Below, one piece after another: positions 57,895 through 64,000 of a stretch of DNA of 64,000 nt. The stretch's first letter is position 1. Each line of letters begins with the position of its first letter. A program made the position numbers and the translations under genes. The stretch is taken from the NCBI RefSeq assembly GCF_014268815.2, contig NZ_JABWRE020000001.1, positions 4,903,001-4,967,000 on the forward strand. The letters run 5' to 3'. The notes under the pieces were generated by a model. That model made no database searches. It worked only from the letters and a program-made list of their open reading frames with translations, and was not told the DNA's origin. Source of the DNA: Pseudomonas urmiensis. Lineage in GTDB: Bacteria; Pseudomonadota; Gammaproteobacteria; Pseudomonadales; Pseudomonadaceae.

Positions 57895-58994
57895 AACGAC
57901 TCAAGCGACTGTTTGCCCCCTTGCTGGTCGCCGGCCTTGCCGCTGGCGCCCTGCAAGCCCATGCCGAACAGCGCACCCTGCGCGTCTACAACTGGTTCGA
58001 CTACATCACCCCGCAGACCCTGACCGACTTCCAGAAGGACAGCCAGGTCAAGCTGGTCTACGACATCTTCGACACCAACGAGGCGCTGGAAGCCAAGCTG
58101 CTCACCGGCAACTCCGGGTATGACGTGGTGGTGCCGTCCAACGTGTTCCTGGCCAAGCAGATCGAGGCTGGCGTGTTCCAGCCGCTGGAGCGCAGCAAAC
58201 TGCCGAACTGGCAGCACCTGGACCCGGCACTGATGAAGCTGATCGAAGCCAACGACCCCGGTAACAAGTTCGCCGTGCCCTACATGTACGGCACCGTGCT
58301 GATCGGCTTCAACCCAGACAAGGTCAAGGCCGTGCTCGGCGCCGATGCCCCGGTGGACAGCTGGGACCTGATCTTCAAGGAAGAGAACATCGCCAAGCTC
58401 AAGCAGTGTGGTGTGGCCCTGCTCGATTCGCCGTCCGAGATCCTGCCACTGGCGTTGAAGTACCTGGGCCTGGACCCTAATAGCGGCAAGCCGGATGACT
58501 ACAAGAAAGCCGAAGCACTGTTGCTGAAGATTCGCCCGCACATCACCTACTTCCACTCCTCCAAGTACATGGCGGACATCGCCAATGGCGATATCTGTGT
58601 GGCCGTAGGCTACTCCGGCAGTTTCTCCCAAGCCGCCAACCGCGCGCGCGATGCCAAGAATGGCGTGGTGGTGGATATGCGCCTGCCCAAGGAAGGTGCG
58701 CCGATCTGGTTCGATATGCTGGCGATTCCGAAAGGCGCGGCCAATCCTGAGGATGCGCATGTGTTCATCAACTACCTGCTGCGGCCTGAGGTAATTGCCC
58801 CGATCAGTGACTTTGTCGGGTATCCGAATCCGAACAAAGATGCGACGCAGAAGGTCAGCCCAGCGATTCGGAACAACCCGAATCTGTATCCGACCGAGGA
58901 AGCGATGGCCAAGCTGTACACGCTCAAGCCGCTGCCACGGGATGCCGAACGGGCGCGGACTCGGGCTTGGACGCGAATCAAGTCCGGGACCTGA
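57891..58994 (+). CDS. Polyamine ABC transporter substrate-binding protein (PotF/SpuD-like)
   Basis: 367 residues with a signal peptide (to about residue 25, AHA). The mature protein begins [16 protein letters not shown], the hallmark of PotF/PotD/Spu binding proteins, with polyamine-site segments [27 protein letters not shown] and [11 protein letters not shown]. Bound ligand may be an acetylated or free polyamine; it is translationally coupled to the amidohydrolase. No permease genes follow, so it must share a transporter encoded elsewhere. Confidence 0.93.
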   Translation: MKRLKRLFAPLLVAGLAAGALQAHAEQRTLRVYNWFDYITPQTLTDFQKDSQVKLVYDIFDTNEALEAKLLTGNSGYDVVVPSNVFLAKQIEAGVFQPLERSKLPNWQHLDPALMKLIEANDPGNKFAVPYMYGTVLIGFNPDKVKAVLGADAPVDSWDLIFKEENIAKLKQCGVALLDSPSEILPLALKYLGLDPNSGKPDDYKKAEALLLKIRPHITYFHSSKYMADIANGDICVAVGYSGSFSQAANRARDAKNGVVVDMRLPKEGAPIWFDMLAIPKGAANPEDAHVFINYLLRPEVIAPISDFVGYPNPNKDATQKVSPAIRNNPNLYPTEEAMAKLYTLKPLPRDAERARTRAWTRIKSGT

Positions 58995-59005
58995 TTGGAG
59001 ATCTT

Positions 59006-59111
59006 GGGGCTGCGACGCAGCCCATCGCGGGGCAAGCCCGCTCCCACGCAACGATCCCTAGAGCGCTCGTGGGAGCTGGCGCAGCCTGCGATGGGCCGCA
59101 ACGCGGCCCCA
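59006..59111. repeat. GGGGCTGC hairpin and inverted REP pair
   Basis: TTGGGGCTGCGACGCAGCCC, then CATCGCGGGGCAAGCCCGCT, then a diverged inverse ending GCGATGGGCCGCAACGCGGC. It occupies the convergent gap before the MocR gene. Confidence 0.85.
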
Positions 59112-59112
59112 G

Positions 59113-60639
59113 CTACCTCCACACCTTACGCAAGCGCATCAACGCATCGGCAATCTGCGCCTGCGGCACCGCCGCAAACCCCAGCACCAGCCCCGCGCGC
59201 TTATCCACAGGCACCTCGCTGTCCTCCAACCAATAACTACTCAGCGGATTCACCTCCACCCCTACCGCCTCGGCCTGTGCGACCAATTCACGCTCGCGGG
59301 CAAGGTTATCCACAGCCACTTTCACATGCAGCCCCGCCGACACCTCCGGCATCGCCCCCAAGCCGGCAACCCCCTCCGGCCACCCGGCCTTGAGCACATT
59401 GCGCCGGCTCAACGCCGCCCGGCGCATGCGACGGATATGCCGCAGAAAATGTCCCTGGGCCATGAACTGGGCCATCACACACTGGGTACCCACTTCCGAA
59501 TGCCGCACCGCCAAGGCGCGGGCCTGACTGAACGCCTCGACCAAACGCTGCGGCAACACCAGGTAACCCAAGCGCAGCGCGGGAAAGGCAATCTTGCCGA
59601 AGGTGCCGACGTACAGCACCCGCCCCTGCCGATCGAGTGCCGCCAACGGCGCCAGCGGCGCGCCGCTGTAGCGGTACTCACCGTCGTAGTCGTCCTCGAT
59701 GATCCAGCCATCCTGGCGCTCGGCCCAGGCCAGCAGCGACAAACGCCGGGCCAGGCTCATGGTCACCCCTGTGGGGTACTGATGGGCCGGCGTTACATAG
59801 GCCAAACGACAATCAGCCAATTGTGCGAGCTTGGCGCAATCGAGCCCCTCGTCATCCACTGGTACCCCACGCACTCGCCCACCGGCGATGGCAAAGGCGT
59901 GCCCAGCGGCGCGATACCCTGGGTTTTCCACAGCCACTGCCTCGCCAGGCTGCAATAGCAGCTGTGCACAAAGGCTGATTGCCTCCTGTGCGCCACTGGT
60001 GATCACAATTTGTCCAGCGCTGCACGACATGCCCCTGGAGCGGCGCAGGTAGGCGGCAATCAGTTCACGCAGCTGAGGCTCTCCTGCCGGGTCGCCATAG
60101 CCTAGCTGCGCAGGCTCTGGATTTCGCCAGAAACCCGCTTGCAGCTTGGCCCACACGTCGAATGGGAATAGATCGAAGGCAGGAATACCCACCCGAAACG
60201 CCCGCGGTGGACCGCTTCTGGGCGCAGGCAAATGATGATTTTTCAGACGCTCAAGAGGCTCGCTGGAGCGGTCACTGCTGGACAAATCCACAGTATCAGA
60301 CACAGAAAATGTGGATAACCCTGTTGATAACCTACGGGATAACCCTGTGGACAGTTGTGTGGATAGTTTTGGCAGCTGGCTTACATAGGTGCCATCCCCT
60401 ACCCGGCTTTCGATGTACCCCTCGGCATACAACTGGTCGTAGGCGCGCACTACGCTGTTGCGCGAAAGCGCCAACATACTGGCCAGATCGCGGGTGGCCG
60501 GCAGCCGTGTGCCGCTGCTCAGGCGCCCATCCAGCACCCGCGCGCGCAAAGCCTGGTAGAGCTGCTGGCTCAGGCCGCGACGTTGGTCGAGGACGATCCC
60601 AGCCGGGTCGAAGGGCAACACGATGGGGTGATCGCTCAT
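59113..60639 (-). CDS. MocR/PdxR-type transcriptional regulator (GntR HTH + aminotransferase-like domain)
   Basis: 508 residues. GntR winged HTH (about 18-88): LSQQLYQALRARVLDGRL, SGTRLPATRDLASMLALSRN, YIESRVGDGTYVS. A Ser/Thr/Leu-rich linker (91-150) begins with five LST-type repeats. The fold-type I aminotransferase domain follows from about 165, with the PLP lysine in YVGTFGKIAFPALRLGY. Such proteins respond to pyridoxal phosphate or an amine bound to it. It is divergent from the PaiB/GNAT gene block, which it may control. The linker DNA forms a 12-bp tandem array (60310-60369) with DnaA-box-like units. Confidence 0.94.
   Translation of the reverse strand: MSDHPIVLPFDPAGIVLDQRRGLSQQLYQALRARVLDGRLSSGTRLPATRDLASMLALSRNSVVRAYDQLYAEGYIESRVGDGTYVSQLPKLSTQLSTGLSRRLSTGLSTFSVSDTVDLSSSDRSSEPLERLKNHHLPAPRSGPPRAFRVGIPAFDLFPFDVWAKLQAGFWRNPEPAQLGYGDPAGEPQLRELIAAYLRRSRGMSCSAGQIVITSGAQEAISLCAQLLLQPGEAVAVENPGYRAAGHAFAIAGGRVRGVPVDDEGLDCAKLAQLADCRLAYVTPAHQYPTGVTMSLARRLSLLAWAERQDGWIIEDDYDGEYRYSGAPLAPLAALDRQGRVLYVGTFGKIAFPALRLGYLVLPQRLVEAFSQARALAVRHSEVGTQCVMAQFMAQGHFLRHIRRMRRAALSRRNVLKAGWPEGVAGLGAMPEVSAGLHVKVAVDNLARERELVAQAEAVGVEVNPLSSYWLEDSEVPVDKRAGLVLGFAAVPQAQIADALMRLRKVWR
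59201..59209 (+). other. Perfect DnaA-box 9-mer (TTATCCACA)
   Basis: Exact match to the consensus DnaA box, inside the MocR coding region. A second exact copy at 59306 lies in the same orientation. Confidence 0.5.
59306..59314 (+). other. Perfect DnaA-box 9-mer (TTATCCACA)
   Basis: Exact consensus 9-mer, 105 bp from the copy at 59201 and in the same orientation. TTTTCCACA at 59924-59932 also fits the relaxed consensus TTWTNCACA. Confidence 0.5.
60310..60369 (-). repeat. Five-unit 12-bp tandem array with DnaA-box-like 9-mers inside the MocR linker
   Basis: Units start at 60310, 60322, 60334, 60346 and 60358, exactly 12 bp apart; consensus on the minus strand GGGTTATCCACA. The 9-mers read TTATCCACA (perfect), TTATCAACA (1 mismatch), TTATCCCGT (3), CTGTCCACA (2) and CTATCCACA (1). 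The array is in frame and encodes KLST-QLST-GLSR-RLST-GLST, residues 91-110. Confidence 0.85.
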
Positions 60640-60728
60640 GGGATTGGACCTATCAAATCTGTCTTGAATGGCTCTTAACCTAGACCAATAGCCTGCCTAG
60701 GATGAAGCCATTCGACAAGGAACCTGCC

Positions 60729-61358
60729 ATGTACAACAGCAAACCCCATCAGGAGCACGACCTTGGGCGCCTGCACCAGCAGATGCTGGAAACCCGCCTG
60801 GCCGTGCTGGTGACGCATGGCGAGCAAGGCTTGCTCGCCAGCCACCTGCCGGTGCTGATCGACACAGGCGAAGGCGAGTTCGGCACCGTCTACGGCCACT
60901 TGGCCAAAGCCAACAAGCAATGGCAGGCGCTGGAGCAAGGCGGCGAAGCGCTAGTGGTGTTCGCCGGCCCCGACGCCTACGTCAGCCCGAGTTTCTACCC
61001 AAGCAAGGCCGAGCAGCACAAGGTGGTCCCCACCTGGAACTACCTGGCCGTGCATGCCTACGGCTGTGTTCAAGTGATCCACGATGCAGCCGGCCTGCTG
61101 GACATCGTCAGCCGCCTGAGCGACCTGCATGAGCAAGGGCGCAGCGAGCCGTGGAGTGTCAGTGACGCGCCCAGTGACTACATCGACGGCATGCTGCGCG
61201 CGATTGTCGGTTTCCGCTTGCCCATCACCCGCCTGCAAGGTGCGCGCAAACTCAGTCAGAACCGCTCGGCCGAGGACATCGCAGGCGTGCGCGAAGGCTT
61301 GGCCAGCAGCGCCGATCATCAGGACCAACAACTTGCCGCGCACATGCGCCCACTCTGA
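60729..61358 (+). CDS. PaiB-like FMN-binding negative transcriptional regulator family protein
   Basis: 209 residues in the split-barrel FMN-binding fold. MYNSKPHQEHDLGRLHQQML and VYGHLAKANKQWQ near the N-terminus, then AYVSPSFYPSKAEQHKVVPTWNYLAVHAYG (about 85-114), are family hallmarks. B. subtilis PaiB is paired with the GNAT PaiA, a polyamine acetyltransferase; here two GNAT genes follow directly, echoing that pairing. Despite the family name, DNA binding is not obvious. Start 60729 is chosen over an in-frame ATG at 60702 because AAGGA precedes it. Confidence 0.9.
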   Translation: MYNSKPHQEHDLGRLHQQMLETRLAVLVTHGEQGLLASHLPVLIDTGEGEFGTVYGHLAKANKQWQALEQGGEALVVFAGPDAYVSPSFYPSKAEQHKVVPTWNYLAVHAYGCVQVIHDAAGLLDIVSRLSDLHEQGRSEPWSVSDAPSDYIDGMLRAIVGFRLPITRLQGARKLSQNRSAEDIAGVREGLASSADHQDQQLAAHMRPL

Positions 61359-61370
61359 AGGAATAGCCCC

Positions 61371-61817
61371 ATGCCCACCGTCACCATCCGCCCGGTCAAC
61401 GCCAACGACCACGCTGCCTGGCTGCCTCTGTGGCAAGCCTATCTGCGCTTCTACCAGACCGAGCTGCCCGCCGAGGTCAGCGCAGTAACCTGGCAACGCC
61501 TGCTCGACCCGCAGGAGCCCACCCATTCAGCGCTGGCCTGGGTCGATGGCAAGGCGGTGGGCATGGTCAACTGGATCTATCATCGTTCCAACTGGAGCAT
61601 CGAAAATTCCTGCTACCTGCAGGATCTGTACGTAGACGCAGATCAGCGTGGCCTGGGTGTTGGCCGCCAGTTGATCGAACAGGTCTATGGCACAGCCAAG
61701 GCCGCTGGCTGCATCAAGGTGCACTGGCTGACTCACGAGACCAACGCTACCGCCATCAGCCTCTACGAGCAGGTCGCGGAACGTCCGGGCTTCATCCAAT
61801 TTCGCAAAGCGCTGTAA
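61371..61817 (+). CDS. GNAT family N-acetyltransferase
   Basis: 148 residues, single GNAT domain. The acetyl-CoA-binding motif A is YVDADQRGLGVGRQLIEQVY (about 84-103, R-x-x-G-x-G type). NCYLQDLYVD-type strand and HETNATAISLYEQV helix follow. The substrate is unknown; a small amine or amino acid fits the PaiA-like context. It starts 12 bp after the PaiB-like gene, with an AGGAA site, so the genes form an operon. Confidence 0.9.
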   Translation: MPTVTIRPVNANDHAAWLPLWQAYLRFYQTELPAEVSAVTWQRLLDPQEPTHSALAWVDGKAVGMVNWIYHRSNWSIENSCYLQDLYVDADQRGLGVGRQLIEQVYGTAKAAGCIKVHWLTHETNATAISLYEQVAERPGFIQFRKAL

Positions 61818-61831
61818 GACAGGAGCCACAT

Positions 61832-62509
61832 ATGAGTCAGCTGTCGCAATGGAAGCCCGCTATCGTTCCTCAGGCCGAGCCCATCGAGGGGCGGTTCATT
61901 CGCCTGGAAAAGCTTGATCCGACACGCCATGGCGAAGACCTGTGGGAAGTGCTGCAAGGCCCCGAGTCTGACCCGGTGCTATGGAACTACCTGCCATACG
62001 GTCCATTTGCCGAGCGCGCCGCCTTCGATCGTTGGCTGGAGGGCAACGCGGCCAGCCGCGACCCGCTGTTCTATAGCGTCATCGACCGCACCAACGGCCA
62101 GGTACAGGGGATTCTCAGCCTGATGTCGATCGTGCCCGAGCATGGCCGCATCGAGATCGGCCACATCGCCTTTGGTGCAGCCATGCAGCGCACACCGAAG
62201 GGTACTGAAGCGGTGTATTTGCTGGGCAAGCTGGGTTTTGAGTTGGGCAATCGTCGCCTGGAGTGGAAGTGCAACAACGCCAACGCCCGTTCCAAGCGGG
62301 CAGCAGAGCGCTTTGGCTTTACCTACGAGGGGGTGTTCCGCAATCACATGGTGATCAAGGGGCAGAACCGCGATACGGCCTGGTATTCGATTACCGATCA
62401 AGAGTGGCCGGCGGTGGCGGCGGGGTTTGAACGGTGGTTGAGCGAGGACAACCAATCGGCCCAGGGGCAGGTGGAATCACTGCAAGCGTGTCGTGCACAG
62501 GTGAAGTGA
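61832..62509 (+). CDS. GNAT family N-acetyltransferase, RimJ/RimL-like
   Basis: 225 residues. Features include EGRFIRLEKLDPTRHGEDLWE at the start, IEIGHIAFGAAMQRTPKGTEA (motif A region) and NRRLEWKCNNANARSKRAAERFGF, the typical RimL-type C-terminal part with EGVFRNHMVIKGQNRDTAWY. Such enzymes acetylate protein N-termini, amino acids or small molecules. AGGAG precedes the ATG 15 bp after the first GNAT gene. It is last in the operon and converges on oadA. Confidence 0.9.
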   Translation: MSQLSQWKPAIVPQAEPIEGRFIRLEKLDPTRHGEDLWEVLQGPESDPVLWNYLPYGPFAERAAFDRWLEGNAASRDPLFYSVIDRTNGQVQGILSLMSIVPEHGRIEIGHIAFGAAMQRTPKGTEAVYLLGKLGFELGNRRLEWKCNNANARSKRAAERFGFTYEGVFRNHMVIKGQNRDTAWYSITDQEWPAVAAGFERWLSEDNQSAQGQVESLQACRAQVK

Positions 62510-62526
62510 GGCGTTGTCAGTACCAC

Positions 62527-62559
62527 CGCTATCGCGGGTAGGCTTGCCCGCGATAGCGG
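62527..62559. repeat. Palindromic REP-like hairpin
   Basis: CGCTATCGCGGGTAGGCTTG and CCCGCGATAGCG form one perfect 12-bp stem around a short loop, at the GNAT/oadA convergent junction. Confidence 0.85.
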
Positions 62560-62568
62560 TCAAGCACA

Positions 62569-62594
62569 CAAAAAAAGGGGAGCTATCGCTCCCC
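62569..62594. terminator. Terminator of oadA
   Basis: Perfect 7-bp stem GGGGAGC / GCTCCCC with a TATC loop and a run of seven As on the left, which is a T-tract for oadA on the minus strand. Confidence 0.92.
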
Positions 62595-62628
62595 AATGAG
62601 GTTAACCGCTTGTAGATGAAGGCTGGGC

Positions 62629-64000
62629 TCAGCCTTCGATCTCGATCAGGATCTCGCCCGGGGTTACCCGGTCACCTTTAGCCACATGAATGGCGACGAC
62701 TTTGCCTGCGATGGCCGCTTGCACTTCGGTCTCCATCTTCATCGCTTCGGTGATCAGTACCGCCTGACCCGCCTTGACCACATCACCTTCCTTGACCAGC
62801 ACATCGACGATGTTGCCTGGCATGGTGGTGCTGACGTGGCCCGGACCACTGGCCTGCTTGCGCTTGCTGCCGCCACCGCCAACGAAGTCGTTGAGCGGTT
62901 CGAACACCACTTCTTCCGGCATGCCATCGATCGACAGATAGAAGTGCCGCTTGCCTTCGGCCTTGACGCCGACACCAGTGATGTCGACGCGGTAGGTCTC
63001 GCCGTGTACGTCGATGACGAACTCGGTCGGTACGCCCTCGCCGCCCACCGACGCAGCAGCGCCCGCTTCAGGGATTGGCAGCAGCTCTTCAGGCTTGAGG
63101 CTGCCGGCTTCACGCTCTTCGAGGAACTTGCGGCCAATGTCCGGGAACATGGCGAAGGTCAGTACGTCCTCTTCGCTATGGGCCAGGGCACCGATGTCGG
63201 CACGCAGCTTGGTCATTTCTGGTTTGAGCAGATCGGCTGGGCGGACGTCGATCACCTCTTCGCTGCCGATCGCCTGACGGCGCAGCTGCTCGTTGACCAC
63301 GCCTGGCGCTTTGCCGTAACCGCCTTGCAGGTACAGCTTCACCTCGTTGGTGATGGTCTTGTAGCGCTCGCCGGCCAGCACGTTGAAGAACGCCTGGGTA
63401 CCGACGATCTGCGAAGTCGGGGTGACCAGCGGCGGGAAGCCGAGGTCTTCACGCACCCGTGGGATTTCCGCCAGCACTTCGTTCATGCGGTTGAGGGCGC
63501 CCTGCTCCTTGAGCTGGTTGGCCAGGTTGGAAATCATCCCACCAGGCACCTGGTTGACCTGCACGCGAGTGTCCACCGCAGTGAATTCGCTCTCGAACTG
63601 GTGGTACTTCTTACGCACCGCGTAGAAGTACAGGCCGATTTCCTGCAGCAGTTCCAGATCCAGACCGGTATCGAACTCGCTGCCCTTTAGCGCGGCGACC
63701 ATCGACTCGGTGCCTGGGTGGCTGGTGCCCCAGGCGAAGCTGGAGATGGCGGTGTCGATGTGGTCGGCGCCGTTTTCTACCGCCTTGAGCTGGCACATGG
63801 CTGCCAGGCCGGCGGTGTCGTGCGAGTGGATGAACACCGGCAGCGACTGCTCGGCCTTCAGCGCCTTGACCAGCTCGCCGGTGGCGTATGGGGTCAGCAG
63901 GCCGGCCATGTCCTTGATTGCCACCGAGTCGCAACCCATGGCTTCCATCTGCTTGGCCTGGGCAACGAAGGCATCGATGGTGTGCACCGGGCTGGTGGTG
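62629..64000 (-). CDS. oadA: Oxaloacetate decarboxylase alpha / pyruvate carboxylase subunit B, C-terminal part (cut by window end)
   Basis: At least 456 residues, with the N-terminus beyond the window; the frame is open through 64000 and the part seen starts in the carboxyltransferase barrel (SPVHTIDAFV, then VAIKDMAGLLTPY and HSHDTAGLAAMCQ). A PYC/OADA conserved domain follows, then a linker. The C-terminal biotinyl domain has the attachment lysine in EAMKMETEV. In pseudomonads this is the B subunit of the two-subunit pyruvate carboxylase, paired with a biotin carboxylase (pycA) expected beyond this end. It makes oxaloacetate for anaplerosis. A strong terminator follows. Confidence 0.95.
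   Translation of the reverse strand, partial: TTSPVHTIDAFVAQAKQMEAMGCDSVAIKDMAGLLTPYATGELVKALKAEQSLPVFIHSHDTAGLAAMCQLKAVENGADHIDTAISSFAWGTSHPGTESMVAALKGSEFDTGLDLELLQEIGLYFYAVRKKYHQFESEFTAVDTRVQVNQVPGGMISNLANQLKEQGALNRMNEVLAEIPRVREDLGFPPLVTPTSQIVGTQAFFNVLAGERYKTITNEVKLYLQGGYGKAPGVVNEQLRRQAIGSEEVIDVRPADLLKPEMTKLRADIGALAHSEEDVLTFAMFPDIGRKFLEEREAGSLKPEELLPIPEAGAAASVGGEGVPTEFVIDVHGETYRVDITGVGVKAEGKRHFYLSIDGMPEEVVFEPLNDFVGGGGSKRKQASGPGHVSTTMPGNIVDVLVKEGDVVKAGQAVLITEAMKMETEVQAAIAGKVVAIHVAKGDRVTPGEILIEIEG

Noticed and set aside
59113..60639. Replication origin suggested by the DnaA-box-like array
   Set aside because: There is no AT-rich unwinding region and no dnaA, dnaN, rpmH or parAB neighbour; the boxes are within a gene. 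A DnaA-binding or titration site remains possible, an origin does not look likely.

Overview
The window reads as chromosomal core DNA of a Pseudomonas of the P. putida group. It is GC-rich and densely coded, and its gene order (rpmGB, radC, coaBC-dut-algC-argB, pyrE/crc, rph, yicC-gmk, rpoZ-spoT, exbBD-tonB, oxyR-recG, hupA, rubredoxin, ubiCA, phoBR, pst-phoU, purEK, aspA, oadA) is one I recognise from that group. Its intergenic spacers carry the P. putida-type REP sequence (core GGGCTTGCCCCGCGAT). I see 64 protein-coding genes, the last one cut by the window end. I see no tRNA, rRNA, CRISPR array, insertion sequence or prophage, and no gene that is obviously broken.

Layout. 0-3 kb: a cupin protein, ribosomal proteins L33 and L28, and an orphan dipeptide-type binding protein. 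3-8 kb: radC, then the tight run coaBC-dut-algC-argB. 8-12.7 kb: pyrE, crc, a DUF4870 membrane protein, rph, yicC and gmk. 12.7-17.6 kb: a putative polyamine island (APC permease, PuuD/SpuA-type amidotransferase, gamma-glutamylpolyamine-type glutamine synthetase, LysR regulator) lying between gmk and rpoZ. 17.8-21.5 kb: rpoZ-spoT-ridA and a lipoprotein. 21.6-25 kb: an epimerase and the TonB energising system. 24.9-29.4 kb: oxyR-recG and a YbaK-like/HDOD fusion. 29.4-33.5 kb: HU, rubredoxin with its reductase, and ubiCA. 34-47 kb: the phosphate regulon core (phoBR, then phoU-pstBACS on the other strand, with three candidate Pho boxes), interrupted by a CNNM/CBS transporter, an M23 peptidase and a response regulator. 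47-53 kb: an MHS-type transporter, a thioesterase, a sugar-phosphate mutarotase, small envelope proteins and purEK. 53-59 kb: a LysR/aspA pair, an AraC regulator, and acetylpolyamine amidohydrolase overlapping a polyamine-binding protein. 59-64 kb: a MocR regulator divergent from a PaiB-like protein and two GNAT acetyltransferases, then the biotinylated subunit of a pyruvate carboxylase/oxaloacetate decarboxylase.

Themes. Nucleotide and ppGpp metabolism (pyrE, gmk, dut, spoT, purEK), phosphate sensing and uptake, and polyamine use (two separate loci) dominate. REP pairs, often preceded by a GGGGCCGC hairpin, sit at 11 of the 12 convergent gene junctions. One REP pair lies inside the phoU-pstB gap.

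The most unusual signal is in the MocR gene at 59113-60639. A five-unit 12-bp tandem array carries DnaA-box-like 9-mers in perfect phase, and two more perfect DnaA boxes and one relaxed box lie in the same gene. Other points worth a second look are the YbaK-like domain lacking its usual lysine in front of HDOD, the enlarged PstC and PstA, and a gene whose start codon touches the T-tract of the upstream terminator. All calls come from reading the sequence by eye; no database search was run.
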